From Pectobacterium wasabiae CFBP 3304 (GTDB lineage: Bacteria > Pseudomonadota > Gammaproteobacteria > Enterobacterales > Enterobacteriaceae): a DNA stretch of 64,000 nt. Numbering within the stretch: position 1 is the first letter of the stretch; every line of letters starts with the position of its first letter. The stretch is taken from assembly GCF_001742185.1 (NCBI RefSeq), contig NZ_CP015750.1, positions 1,488,001 through 1,552,000 of the forward strand. Direction: 5' to 3'. The notes under the pieces were generated by a model, which had not been told where the DNA came from, did not search any database, and saw only the letters and a list, made by a program, of their open reading frames with translations. Of this stretch, positions 34,401 through 42,600 are shown in pieces. A program made the translations under genes and the position numbers.

Positions 34401-35162
34401 ATCGGATAAATATTTCAGAAGTTGAATCAGACCAGGTGCAGAAAGTTTTTCCACCAGTGTGGTGCGGAAAAATTGCGCATGCTCTTCAATGTAGGCATAA
34501 AAATCAGGGAGTTCAAAGAAAATATTCAACTGCAGACTATAATGTTCAGATATTTCTGCCCTATCAAAGATCGCAAATAAAATAGATTCGCCCTTATCAT
34601 GACCCTGCTCACTGGCAATCAGGTCTGCAAGAAGTTGAATACGCCAACCCGTTCGGTGCGTTAACTTTAGCTTCTCATTGGAGGTACTTTTTAACGTCGT
34701 AGACAACGCATCACACAGCAAATAAAGCATCCAACTTGGCACTTCACCCGTGGTGATTTTTATATTTTTATCCTGACATGCTGCAGCTAATACTTTAGCG
34801 AAGCGTATGACTTGCTCATTGGTTAGCGTTTTGCCTACTTCAGAATAGAGCTTATAGCGTGAATTTATTGCTTGCCTGATTATTTTATTATATTCGCTAG
34901 AATTAAAACTATTATTTCTAACATACCACCAATCAACCGTTCCCGGCTTATCCAAAAGTACCGTTATTTTATCGGCATCCAACTGATTTAGGGTGTAAAC
35001 GATCTCAGGTTCAGTGCCTGCCATGACATAATGGAATAATTTCTTTGGCAACGTTTTATCAAGCTCTCCAAGCGGCAATAGAGACTCTTGCAACAATTTT
35101 TCCGTTGGCGTGACTTCATTATTACCAAAAAATGGCAAAAGATCGAATAACTTCCTTATCAT
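31413..35162 (-). CDS. DUF4132 protein with HEAT-like repeats (YehI-like)
   Basis: A 1249-residue protein. The N-terminal and middle parts are helical repeats of HEAT type (for example SIAPLYALLKKEKRETVRAA, LLAALEQFGEDISPYLSE). The C-terminal DUF4132 region includes ERLVWQEVKDEQVLNTFRPT, IQLAHAAVVDNDTREAWLAH and YKVTFLFSQMVNTV. I see no WGR domain of the MolR type. It is first in the unit, ATG at 35162, behind an AT-rich region. Codon use in the middle is more AT-rich than in pfkA. The role is inferred only from linkage to MoxR and VWA genes. Confidence 0.85.
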   Translation of the reverse strand: MIRKLFDLLPFFGNNEVTPTEKLLQESLLPLGELDKTLPKKLFHYVMAGTEPEIVYTLNQLDADKITVLLDKPGTVDWWYVRNNSFNSSEYNKIIRQAINSRYKLYSEVGKTLTNEQVIRFAKVLAAACQDKNIKITTGEVPSWMLYLLCDALSTTLKSTSNEKLKLTHRTGWRIQLLADLIASEQGHDKGESILFAIFDRAEISEHYSLQLNIFFELPDFYAYIEEHAQFFRTTLVEKLSAPGLIQLLKYLSDREALRVSFSDVIVKLAIDQRKTVRNEAEPLLNILPASDVKTHLSDILFNGTPKQRSQAADLFARQGENKDILEHALQLEKSKVVIKSIESAITRFGVVDTAKNIELPDLPELTLLADTPLPESAKDILIENLVEMVEKAKINAEKEIEGNKSSKHKYKWAQNHYNEIKKISAERCRYLVDRLNLGNNGVPLSSEEVNVIKYKKRISNLPEFTLYHAMRVVFGKEHGNVNLSTTRIESEAPVHVLAGLELRQIESVLQKLACRDPAREVAKLCLESYNDGLKLFPKPEQLWPFFSQYPEYIAEALGLLPNKSENQYRQFELGHAFELLGKFPTIPAQFIPRIMELALGENKTFRVSAQQLLEKLPNVHVNAQESLHSAKQEIRITTIEWLARIKNKDSIAPLYALLKKEKRETVRAALLAALEQFGEDISPYLSEKILREEALKGLKANPPASMSWFDYSVIPPLKWENGKAVDADIIKWWIILAVKLKAPAGNTLLQRYVGLLAKESQHKLGNFILHTFIAQDVKNPSLEEAMLEAHKDAPERLKNYQYCFEHYGEYYQKYANYTLEQATEEIKHEVLRRYLGSAISEKGMLALTSHIEGHVAVSALRNYMRDHYPRRSQIEAMISAVAVSDDPIIIQLLLSLSRRYRTTAIQEKARELVKEIADRNGWSADELADRTIPTAGMDETGTLVLEYGERTFTARMDSKQRLVLLNPEGKEIKALPAARKTDNEEQIKDAKKLFSSSKKELKQIIDLQTARLYESMCAQRQWLSEDWQTYIMLHPVMRPLIERLVWQEVKDEQVLNTFRPTDDGCLINLEDDEVELSSGTVIQLAHAAVVDNDTREAWLAHFDDYKVTFLFSQMVNTVPEFDLKQVDVEDRKGWLTDTFTLRGVLTKIGYQRAPAEDGGSFSHYYKHFSSLDLYVNIGFSGSYVPEENIPAVLFDLSFEKNQQNYWDRNNLALQDVPPILLAESYADYLKVAQACSGFDADWENKTPW

Positions 35163-35540
35163 GACGGTACCTAATTATTTATAGACAAATAATACTTTTA
35201 GCATGAATCTCATTCATTCTCAATTTGAAAATACATGATTTTTCGCAAGTTTTTTATTTTACACACAGTTGGTTTTATAGCGAATAAAACCATTTAATCT
35301 CATTCTTATCCAAAATTTCGGATAAAAATAGAATGGATTTAAAATATCGTAATATTAATGAAAAAATACAAAAACCCCGCAACCATTGTTCTGATAAAAA
35401 CAGCCAGTGATCCTTTATCAGTACCCAGTCACAGATGAGGATACCGATTCCATGATGCCATTTATTGACGTCAATATAGATATCGCCTGTTTGAAGTCAA
35501 ATTTTGAAGCCAAGGTGCGCCATTGACGTTAAAAAAGCCA
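35163..35540. other. AT-rich intergenic region upstream of the DUF4132 gene
   Basis: About 380 bp, very AT-rich between 35200 and 35400, the probable promoter region of the five-gene unit. CTGATAAA-N15-TTTATCAG (35391-35421) is a perfect 8-bp dyad of unknown role. No coding sequence is evident. Confidence 0.45.
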
Positions 35541-35600
35541 AAAAAAAGCCCTCCATCATGGAGGGCAAAAAGACAGGGATGGTGTCTATGGCAAGGAAAA
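35541..35600 (-). ncRNA. cpxQ: CpxQ sRNA (3' end of cpxP mRNA) with terminator
   Basis: Read on the minus strand, 35600 downward gives TTTTCCTTGCCATAGACACC then ATCCCTGTCTT. This is the conserved 5' part of CpxQ, the Hfq-dependent sRNA released from the cpxP 3' UTR by RNase E. It ends in a Rho-independent terminator, GCCCTCCA-TGA-TGGAGGGC (35548-35566) followed by TTTTTTT. In E. coli and Salmonella CpxQ represses extracytoplasmic protein mRNAs under envelope stress. The seed region is conserved here while the terminator stem sequence differs. Confidence 0.85.
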
Positions 35601-35668
35601 ACAGGGTGTGTACCTACTACACATTACTACTCGGACTGCACTACGCTTACAGACTACTTACTGCACTA

Positions 35669-36193
35669 CTACTCGGGATTATCTGTCTCAGTATGGTTTG
35701 TCGTACCTGGTGGTGGCGCGGCCATCTGGTTAAACATAGATATCTGCTGCTGCATCTCTTTCATACGTTGCTTATGCTTCAGCTCTAAAATGTCTTTCTG
35801 CGCTGGCGTCAGCAGGTTATACATTTGGTTGCGCACTCGGGTCATCTGAATCTGACGCTCAATCTGCACACTCATCATTCGGGTTATCTGCGCTCGCACT
35901 GCCGCTTCATCAAACGTTTCCGCCGTCACCAACTGATGCATGGCTTTAACATCGTCGGTATTAAACGCCGGTTTGTCCTGACGGCTCTGGTGCATCAAAT
36001 CACGCATTTGCTGACGCTGTTGCTCCGTCAGCCTCACGCCATCGAACATACCTTGCTGGCCGGATGCGCCTTTAGCGGCGGAATCATCAATATGCCAGCC
36101 GCTCGCCGGGGCATCCCCATTCTCTGCTGCAAAGGCGGTAAAAGTGCCTAACATAAGCAGTGAAGCAAGAGATAAGGTTGCGAACTGTTGCAT
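35669..36193 (-). CDS. cpxP: Periplasmic Cpx stress adaptor CpxP
   Basis: A 174-residue periplasmic inhibitor of CpxA and helper of DegP. The signal peptide MQQFATLSLASLLMLGTFTA FA is cleaved before AENGD. Two LTxxQ motifs, GVRLTEQQRQQMRDLM and YNLLTPAQKDILELK, define the CpxP/Spy fold. The ATG at 36193 follows GGAGAG; a longer upstream ORF has no support. It is divergent from cpxR, with a CpxR box between them. About 70 bases of repetitive 3' UTR precede CpxQ. Confidence 0.95.
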   Translation of the reverse strand: MQQFATLSLASLLMLGTFTAFAAENGDAPASGWHIDDSAAKGASGQQGMFDGVRLTEQQRQQMRDLMHQSRQDKPAFNTDDVKAMHQLVTAETFDEAAVRAQITRMMSVQIERQIQMTRVRNQMYNLLTPAQKDILELKHKQRMKEMQQQISMFNQMAAPPPGTTNHTETDNPE

Positions 36194-36277
36194 CAATAAC
36201 TCTCCAGAGCGGTACGTCATTTTGTGAATCAATGAGCATGAGTCTACGCATCTTGCTGCAAACATCCGTCAGAGGAT

Positions 36278-36292
36278 GTAAAACTACGTAAA
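36278..36292. promoter_or_regulatory. CpxR binding box
   Basis: GTAAA-ACTAC-GTAAA matches the CpxR consensus GTAAA-N5-GTAAA. It lies in the 153-bp divergent region between cpxP and cpxR and can serve both promoters, giving autoregulation. Confidence 0.85.
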
Positions 36293-36346
36293 GTCATGGA
36301 ATAGCGCTAATCTATGTCGTATTTTGCCCTTGGAGGTAGAGAAAAC

Positions 36347-37045
36347 ATGAATAAAATTCTGTTGGTTGATGACGATAAAGAGCTGACCGCTTTATTGAAA
36401 GAGTTGCTCGAAATGGAAGGTTTTAACGTCGTTGTCGCCTACGACGGCGAGCAGGCGTTACAGATAGTCGATAACACCATTGACCTGTTATTACTGGATG
36501 TGATGATGCCGAAGAAAAACGGTATCGATACATTAAAAGAACTACGGCAACAGCATCAAACGCCGGTCATCATGTTGACCGCCCGCGGCAGTGAATTAGA
36601 TCGCGTTCTTGGCCTGGAGCTGGGTGCCGACGATTATCTGCCGAAGCCCTTTAACGACAGGGAACTGGTGGCACGCATTCGCGCGATTCTCCGCCGTTCC
36701 AACTGGACCGATCAACAGCAGGCGGGTGATAACAGCGCACCGACGCTGGAAGTGGATGGCCTGCGTCTGAACCCCGGACGGCAGGAGGCCAGCTTTGACG
36801 ATGTTGTGCTGGATCTGACGGGCACCGAATTCACGCTGCTCTATCTGCTGGCACAACGGCTGGGACAGGTAGTTTCGCGCGAGCATTTAAGTCAGGAAGT
36901 ACTGGGGAAACGACTGACGCCGTTTGACCGTGCGATCGATATGCATATCTCGAACCTGCGGCGTAAATTGCCAGAACGTAAGGACAGTTTACCCTGGTTT
37001 AAAACGCTGCGTGGACGAGGCTACTTGATGGTATCGGCTGCATGA
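36347..37045 (+). CDS. cpxR: Response regulator CpxR
   Basis: A 232-residue OmpR-family regulator of the envelope stress response. The receiver domain has acidic pocket VDDD (8-10), phosphoacceptor D51 in LLLLDVMMPKKNG, T in VIMLTARGSELD and K in DDYLPKPFNDREL. The C-terminal winged helix has LDLTGTEFTLLYLLAQRLGQ, IDMHISNLRRKLPER and TLRGRGYLM. The ATG at 36347 has GGAGG upstream. The stop overlaps cpxA by 4 bp. Confidence 0.97.
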   Translation: MNKILLVDDDKELTALLKELLEMEGFNVVVAYDGEQALQIVDNTIDLLLLDVMMPKKNGIDTLKELRQQHQTPVIMLTARGSELDRVLGLELGADDYLPKPFNDRELVARIRAILRRSNWTDQQQAGDNSAPTLEVDGLRLNPGRQEASFDDVVLDLTGTEFTLLYLLAQRLGQVVSREHLSQEVLGKRLTPFDRAIDMHISNLRRKLPERKDSLPWFKTLRGRGYLMVSAA

Positions 37046-38412
37046 TCAATAGTTTGACCGCCCGTATCTTTGCCATTTTTTGGTTAACGCTGGCGCTGGT
37101 ACTCATGCTGGTTCTGATGGTGCCCAAGCTGGACTCGCGCCAGCTTACCGCCTTGCTGGAAAACGAGCAGCGGCAGGGCATCATGCTGGAACAGCACATT
37201 GAAGCAGACCTCGCCAACACGCCTGCCAACGATCTGCGCTGGTGGCTACGGCTATTCTGGGTGTTGGAGAAGTGGGCTCCACCAGGGCAGCGCCTGTTTC
37301 TGGTCACCAGCGAAGGACGGATCTTTGGCGCAGAGAAACATGAAACCCCAATCGTGCGTAATTTTATCGGGTTGTCGGATAACGCCGATCATCCGCAAAA
37401 GAAAAATTACGGCCGCATTGAGCTTCTCGGTCCCTTTTCGGTCCGGGATGGTGATGACAACTATCAGCTTTACCTGATTCGTCCTGCCAATAGCCCGCAG
37501 TCAGATTTCATTAGCCTGCTGTTTGACCGCCCTTTGCTGCTGCTGATCTTCACCATGTTGATCAGTTCGCCGCTATTGCTCTGGCTCGCCTGGAGCCTGG
37601 CGAAACCCGCGCGTAAGCTCAAACACGCCGCCGATGAAGTCGCCAAAGGTAATTTACGCCAGCATCCTGAATTGGAATCTGGCCCGCAGGAATTTCAGGC
37701 TACGGGCGTCAGCTTTAACCAAATGGTCAGTGCGCTGGAACGGATGGTGACCGCACAGCAACGTCTGCTGTCAGATATCTCCCACGAGCTGCGCACGCCG
37801 CTGACGCGCCTGCAACTGGCAACGGCGCTACTGCGTCGGCGTCAGGGAGAAGGCAATGAACTGAACCGCATCGAGACGGAAACCCAGCGGCTCGACAGCA
37901 TGATTAACGACCTGCTGGTGCTGTCGCGCAACCAGCACAAAAACGAACTGACTCGCGAGTTCCTGCATGCCGATGAGCTGTGGGGTAATGTGCTGGACGA
38001 TGCTGCTTTTGAAGCCGAGCAGATGGGTAAAACGCTGGAAGTCCCTTACCCTCCGGGGCCGTGGACGCTCTTCGGCAACCCCGCCTCGCTCGACAGTGCG
38101 CTGGAGAATATTGTGCGTAACGCGCTGCGTTATTCTCACAACCACATCGAAGTCGCCTTCTCGGTAGATAATCAGGGCATCACCATTAAAGTGGATGACG
38201 ATGGCCCCGGCGTTAGCCCGGAAGATCGTGAACAGATTTTCCGTCCCTTCTACCGAACAGATGAAGCGCGTGACCGCGAATCTGGCGGAAGCGGCTTAGG
38301 ACTCGCCATCGTGGAAACCGCGATTACGCAACACAAAGGGTGGGTAAAAGCGGAAGACAGCCCACTGGGCGGGTTACGCTTAATTATCTGGCTGCCGTTG
38401 CATCAGCGGTAA
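37042..38412 (+). CDS. cpxA: Sensor histidine kinase CpxA
   Basis: A 456-residue inner-membrane sensor of misfolded envelope proteins. It has TM1 at residues ~8-28, a periplasmic domain, TM2 (LLLLIFTMLISSPLLLWLAW), HAMP, and a HisKA domain with the phospho-His in SDISHELRTPLTRL. ATPase motifs are ENIVRNALRYS (N box), VDDDGPGV and GGSGLGLAIVETA. The ATG overlaps the cpxR stop (ATGA). Length matches E. coli. Confidence 0.97.
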   Translation: MINSLTARIFAIFWLTLALVLMLVLMVPKLDSRQLTALLENEQRQGIMLEQHIEADLANTPANDLRWWLRLFWVLEKWAPPGQRLFLVTSEGRIFGAEKHETPIVRNFIGLSDNADHPQKKNYGRIELLGPFSVRDGDDNYQLYLIRPANSPQSDFISLLFDRPLLLLIFTMLISSPLLLWLAWSLAKPARKLKHAADEVAKGNLRQHPELESGPQEFQATGVSFNQMVSALERMVTAQQRLLSDISHELRTPLTRLQLATALLRRRQGEGNELNRIETETQRLDSMINDLLVLSRNQHKNELTREFLHADELWGNVLDDAAFEAEQMGKTLEVPYPPGPWTLFGNPASLDSALENIVRNALRYSHNHIEVAFSVDNQGITIKVDDDGPGVSPEDREQIFRPFYRTDEARDRESGGSGLGLAIVETAITQHKGWVKAEDSPLGGLRLIIWLPLHQR

Positions 38413-38447
38413 ATCGGACAACCTCTTTCCTACCGCTACATCCTCTC

Positions 38448-38467
38448 AGGTGCCCGCACGGGCACCT
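38448..38467 (+). terminator. Hairpin after cpxA
   Basis: AGGTGCCCG-CA-CGGGCACCT, a 9-bp perfect stem 35 bp after the cpxA stop. The downstream sequence (GTCACATTCTGTTT) is only moderately T-rich, so termination is likely but not certain. Confidence 0.6.
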
Positions 38468-38578
38468 GTCACATTCTGTTTATCTCCCCAGCATTGAGTT
38501 TTTTACGCGATTGCGTAGAGTGATCCCATTCATGCCGAAAACAGGCGAGACCCGTGTTGAATGAAGGATACTAACCAC

Positions 38579-40753
38579 ATGAAAGGAGTAACACTGCTGG
38601 CTGGCATACTGACCGCGTTAATAAGCAGTCAGGCATTCAGTTCCAGCGATGGAGCGTGCGGATTTTCCGACTCAGAGTGTGGCATGCCTGCCCTGCCTTA
38701 TCTGCAACCGGGCAATGACACACGCGCTAACCTGATGCTGCTGCAAAGCCGCCTCCACAACATGTCGCTTCCGTTACCTCATCCTTTGCCCGATCAAACA
38801 CGTTCACGTATCGACCCTTTCACAGCCTACCGAGTCATGGGGATTGCGGCCGCGGAAGTCGTACCGCCGTCAGGTTCAGGGGAAGATGTCACGGCAGATG
38901 CGCCTTACCTCTCGACGCTCAACAAAGCGAAGCAACTGAATCTTCCTTTGTCCGTTCAGGGCACGATCTCCACGTTTTCGCCTGACGATAACGAAGGACG
39001 CCATATTTCCAATGCGCTTTCCACACTGGAAGCGTTTTTCGACGTCCTGCTGGCTGACACACAGCTCACCAATGAACAGCGCACACTGCTGGCACATCAG
39101 CGGGTGAACCTCCTCAACCCGCTGTATACCAAAGAGGCGCTGAACGAGGGTCTTGTAAGCCTGCCGGACGAAGGACACGCCGGCGCTCTCATGCAATATC
39201 TGTTCGCAGTTCTGGCTTTCTATCAGGGCCACTTTGATGAGGCGGAAAGCGACTTTCAGGCGTTAACGTCGTCACCACAGACGTGGGTCGCAGAAACCTC
39301 GCGCTATATGTTGATTCGCGTAGCGATCAATAAAGCGATGGAACACGCGCTTGATGAATACAACATGTTTGATGCCAGTAAAGCCGATAAAGACACGGCG
39401 CAACTGACCGTTAAGCGTATTGATGATTATCTGAAACAGTATCCAGAGGGACAATACGTCGATTCCGCTAACGGGCTATATCGCCGCGCTTACTGGATCA
39501 TGAACGATATGGATGCGTTAGCGAAAACGTACCAACACGAGCTGGACGGCACCACCGATATTGAAGCACTCCTTGAGCTGAGCGACGAGATCGACAACAA
39601 GCTGCTGGAAAATCGGCAGTTCACCAGCGCACCGGGCAGCGCGCCGTTGACGATGGTGCAAGATCTCAAGCGCTTGCGTTCAGATGAAGGCTGGCAGGCA
39701 TTACCCGCCTTATCCGCCGACGAGCTGGCCGCGCAGAAGCCGCTGTTTGAGCAAGGTAATATGCAGGAGGCGTTCAGCTACCTTCAGGCCGCCCAGTTGT
39801 TTTATACCCAAAAAGATTACGCGGCCGTGGTTAACAGCGTTCCAATGACACAGGCGAACGATCTCACCGATACCGTGCGTTTCAGCCTGCAAGTCTTACG
39901 CGGCCGAGCGCTGGTGCGTCTGGAACGCTGGGATGAGGCGGAAGCACACTGGCGTCAACTGTTAACGCAAAAAATGGGGTATACCCAAAATCAGTTCCTG
40001 CAATTAGCGCTGGCAGAAACGCTGGTTAAAGCGGGCCACCCGGAGCGCGTCTTTGCTGCCGATAGCCCGGTGAAAAACCTGCGCTTCCGCTCCGCTGTGC
40101 TGAAGATTAGCGCCAACGCCGATTTGCTCCGTCAGCAAACAGGCCCGCAGCAGAGCCATGAGGAGCGGGCTATCGCGCTGCATACGTTGTTAACCAAATC
40201 ACTAACCCACGGTGATTACGCCAGCTATCTCAAAGATGTTCAGTTGCGAAAAGACATCGCACCGCTGGTCAGCAGTGAAAATCAAAGCTGGAATCAGGAG
40301 GATTTAACGGCCTTTGATTGGGATGGCAGCGACACCGAGGAAGACTATCAATGCCCGGCACTGGATAGCATAGTCACAACGCTGAACCAGCGCCCCAATG
40401 ACGCCCGTGCGACTAACTGCCTCGGCGAATTCTTCCTGCGTACCAATAACAGCGTGGGCTTCGATTGGGGTGAGGGCAGTATGTTGAGCGGACTCACCAA
40501 CGCGCCAACGCAGTTCGTCGGTGCCGAATATAACCGTCTGGATGGTTATATGAAGGTAATCGCGGATCCAAAAGCGCCACCGGAAGACAAAACCTATGCC
40601 CTGTATCGCGCGGTCTACTGCTATGCGCCGAGTGGCTATAACGACTGTGGCCCACAAGAAATCAGCAAAGCAACCCGCAAAGCCTGGTTTACTCAACTGA
40701 AAACCAAATACAAAGGCAGCGTGTGGGCAGAGAAGCTCGATTATTACTGGTAA
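38579..40753 (+). CDS. Exported TPR-like protein of unknown function, linked to DUF3142
   Basis: A 724-residue protein with a signal peptide (MKGVTLLAGILTALISSQAF S) and a Cys-containing mature start, GACGFSDSECGMPALPYLQP. It is largely helical, with repeat-like segments (AETSRYMLIRVAINKAMEHA, GRALVRLERWDEAEAHWRQL) suggestive of TPRs. A C-terminal part has several Cys residues (YQCPALDS, ATNCLGEFF, AVYCYAPSGYNDCGP). The start at 38579 follows AAGGA, with an alternative ATG six codons earlier. Its end overlaps the DUF3142 gene by 31 bp, so the two are coupled. It probably acts in the periplasm. The specific role is unknown. Confidence 0.72.
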   Translation: MKGVTLLAGILTALISSQAFSSSDGACGFSDSECGMPALPYLQPGNDTRANLMLLQSRLHNMSLPLPHPLPDQTRSRIDPFTAYRVMGIAAAEVVPPSGSGEDVTADAPYLSTLNKAKQLNLPLSVQGTISTFSPDDNEGRHISNALSTLEAFFDVLLADTQLTNEQRTLLAHQRVNLLNPLYTKEALNEGLVSLPDEGHAGALMQYLFAVLAFYQGHFDEAESDFQALTSSPQTWVAETSRYMLIRVAINKAMEHALDEYNMFDASKADKDTAQLTVKRIDDYLKQYPEGQYVDSANGLYRRAYWIMNDMDALAKTYQHELDGTTDIEALLELSDEIDNKLLENRQFTSAPGSAPLTMVQDLKRLRSDEGWQALPALSADELAAQKPLFEQGNMQEAFSYLQAAQLFYTQKDYAAVVNSVPMTQANDLTDTVRFSLQVLRGRALVRLERWDEAEAHWRQLLTQKMGYTQNQFLQLALAETLVKAGHPERVFAADSPVKNLRFRSAVLKISANADLLRQQTGPQQSHEERAIALHTLLTKSLTHGDYASYLKDVQLRKDIAPLVSSENQSWNQEDLTAFDWDGSDTEEDYQCPALDSIVTTLNQRPNDARATNCLGEFFLRTNNSVGFDWGEGSMLSGLTNAPTQFVGAEYNRLDGYMKVIADPKAPPEDKTYALYRAVYCYAPSGYNDCGPQEISKATRKAWFTQLKTKYKGSVWAEKLDYYW

Positions 40754-41532
40754 CGCCGTCAATCGTGCTGGCCTGCCTACTCTCATTTTGTACGCAGGCC
40801 GCTCCCGTTAACGCTGCACCTTCAACCGTCAACGCGGCGAACGCCACCGTCGACGCGACCCGCTATCAGGATTTTTGGCTATGGGCCGCAGTGCGGCCAC
40901 AACCGATTCTGCATCAGGCACAGACACTGTACCTGCACCAGGGAGAGGTCGCCCGCCGTCAGGGCAACGTCGTTTTCCTGCGTCAGGGAATTCCGCCCAG
41001 CCAACTGCGCGTTAACCGCGTCTGGCTGGCTTTCCGTATGACCACGCTGGAGCTGTCCGATCGCCACCTGAACCGGATGCTAGCGTTACGGGAAAAGTGG
41101 CAACGCCACGGTAATCAGGTTGTCGGAATTCAGATAGATTTTGACGCAAAAAGCTATCAACTTGCGGGTTATGTCGCGTTTTTAACGCAATTACGCGAGC
41201 GTTTACCCGAAGATTGTCAGCTCAGCATCACGGGGCTGCTCGACTGGTCGAAAACGGGGGATGTCTCCGCGCTGAATCGCTTACAAGGCAAGTTGGATGA
41301 AGTGGTGGTGCAAACCTATCAGGGACGCAACACCATTACCAACTACGCCGAGTACCTGCCCGCGCTGATGAAGCTGACCCTTCCATTCCGGCTAGGATTA
41401 GTACAAAACGGCAAGTGGGAAAAACAGTGGCAGCAGCGCCTTGCCACTTCACCGTATTATCGCGGGGAAGTGGTCTTTCTGGTGAACCCGCTAGCGAAGA
41501 AATCACCACCGCGCAGCAGTAAAACTGAGTGA
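40723..41532 (+). CDS. DUF3142 domain protein, exported
   Basis: A 269-residue protein starting at GTG, with an N-terminal hydrophobic signal (LLLVTPSIVLACLLSFCTQA). The DUF3142 body has DFWLWAAVRPQPILHQAQTL, VWLAFRMTTLELSDRHLNRM, VVGIQIDFDAKSYQLAGYVA and DEVVVQTYQGRNTI. The VxIDFDA and VVxQTYQGR strands resemble a TIM-barrel glycoside-hydrolase-like fold, but no activity is established. It overlaps the upstream gene by 31 bp, and the internal AAGG of that gene serves as ribosome site. The two proteins probably function together. Confidence 0.78.
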   Translation: MGREARLLLVTPSIVLACLLSFCTQAAPVNAAPSTVNAANATVDATRYQDFWLWAAVRPQPILHQAQTLYLHQGEVARRQGNVVFLRQGIPPSQLRVNRVWLAFRMTTLELSDRHLNRMLALREKWQRHGNQVVGIQIDFDAKSYQLAGYVAFLTQLRERLPEDCQLSITGLLDWSKTGDVSALNRLQGKLDEVVVQTYQGRNTITNYAEYLPALMKLTLPFRLGLVQNGKWEKQWQQRLATSPYYRGEVVFLVNPLAKKSPPRSSKTE

Positions 41533-41563
41533 CTATATGCAGCTACATTGTAGCTACAGATAA

Positions 41564-42028
41564 CTACAGGCACCCACCGAAACCATTCTGCCGCCAGGCT
41601 TCATAGCTGATGATTGCCACGGCATTGGACAGATTCAGGCTGCGGCTATCGGACTGCATGGGAATGCGGATACGGAAATCCGACTCGAAGCCGTTGCGAA
41701 TCGCATCGGGCAACCCCGACGTTTCCGATCCAAACAGCAGCACATCGCCAGGCTGGTACGTCGGCTGGTCATAGGGGCGGCTGCCTTTGGTGGTACAGGC
41801 GAAAATGCGCTGGCCGGGAACCTCAGCCAAAAAATCCTGATAGTTTTTATGACGGCTGACCTTTGCCAGATCGTGGTAATCCAGCCCTGCACGGCGCAGT
41901 TTCTTCTCTTCAAAATCAAACCCCAGCGGTTCAATCAAATGAAGCGTACAGCCGTTGTTAGCCGCTAATCGGATGATATTGCCGGTGTTTGGTGCAATTT
42001 GAGGCTCATAGAGCGCGATATGGAACAT
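41564..42028 (-). CDS. trmL: tRNA (cytidine(34)-2'-O)-methyltransferase TrmL
   Basis: A 154-residue SPOUT methyltransferase that 2'-O-methylates the wobble base of the two tRNA-Leu isoacceptors. Knot motifs are [38 protein letters not shown] and [20 protein letters not shown]. Length is as in E. coli. The gene is single and convergent with the DUF3142 gene. Confidence 0.95.
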   Translation of the reverse strand: MFHIALYEPQIAPNTGNIIRLAANNGCTLHLIEPLGFDFEEKKLRRAGLDYHDLAKVSRHKNYQDFLAEVPGQRIFACTTKGSRPYDQPTYQPGDVLLFGSETSGLPDAIRNGFESDFRIRIPMQSDSRSLNLSNAVAIISYEAWRQNGFGGCL

Positions 42029-42224
42029 GAGATAACATCAGCCACGAAGGAAAATTCCGCCGCAGTATAACGCATTCCAACGAGGCAACCCAAAACCTGT
42101 GCGCACAGGAATGCAGATTACTCCGCACGACGTTTTCATCCATAGCGATTACACTTAAGGAAGTACATCAGAATCATATACTGATGAAAACACGATGCGG
42201 GCATACTGCCTGTGTGGAGGTTTA

Positions 42225-42521
42225 ATGAAACACCCTAAGGCAGTATTGGCCTGTGCAGCCCTGCTCTGTCTGCCGCTTCTGGCGGGCGCTAACACAACGC
42301 AAGCACCCACGCCTCAGCAGCAGTTTGAAAATGGCATCAGCAGCCAGAAACAGCTACAGCAAAGTATGCAGCAGAGCCAACAATTGCAGCAGCAACGGCT
42401 GAATCAGCAGCTCCAGCAGCGTAACCAGCAGTTACAGCAACAACGCCAGCAGCAGATCCAACAGGATTTACAGCGGTCACAGAGAACTACGCCGCCGCCA
42501 CCGATTAAACAGAACCCCTGA
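42225..42521 (+). CDS. Small Gln-rich exported protein (DUF2756/YhhA-like)
   Basis: A 98-residue protein with signal peptide MKHPKAVLACAALLCLPLLA GA. The mature part is dominated by glutamine (QLQQSMQQSQQLQQQRLNQQ and onward) with a Pro-rich tail, PPPPIKQNP. GGAGG lies 5 bases before the ATG at 42225; an ATG ten codons earlier is unlikely. Composition and its neighbourhood (ugpQ about 1.5 kb away) recall E. coli YhhA, a DUF2756 protein beside ugpQ. Function is unknown. Confidence 0.65.
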   Translation: MKHPKAVLACAALLCLPLLAGANTTQAPTPQQQFENGISSQKQLQQSMQQSQQLQQQRLNQQLQQRNQQLQQQRQQQIQQDLQRSQRTTPPPPIKQNP

Positions 42522-42600
42522 TCAACGGGTCTGCTCTTTTGATTTTTATTATCTTACGCGCGTAAAGAATTACGCTGAGGTGGGCGTGACCGCCGGATGA

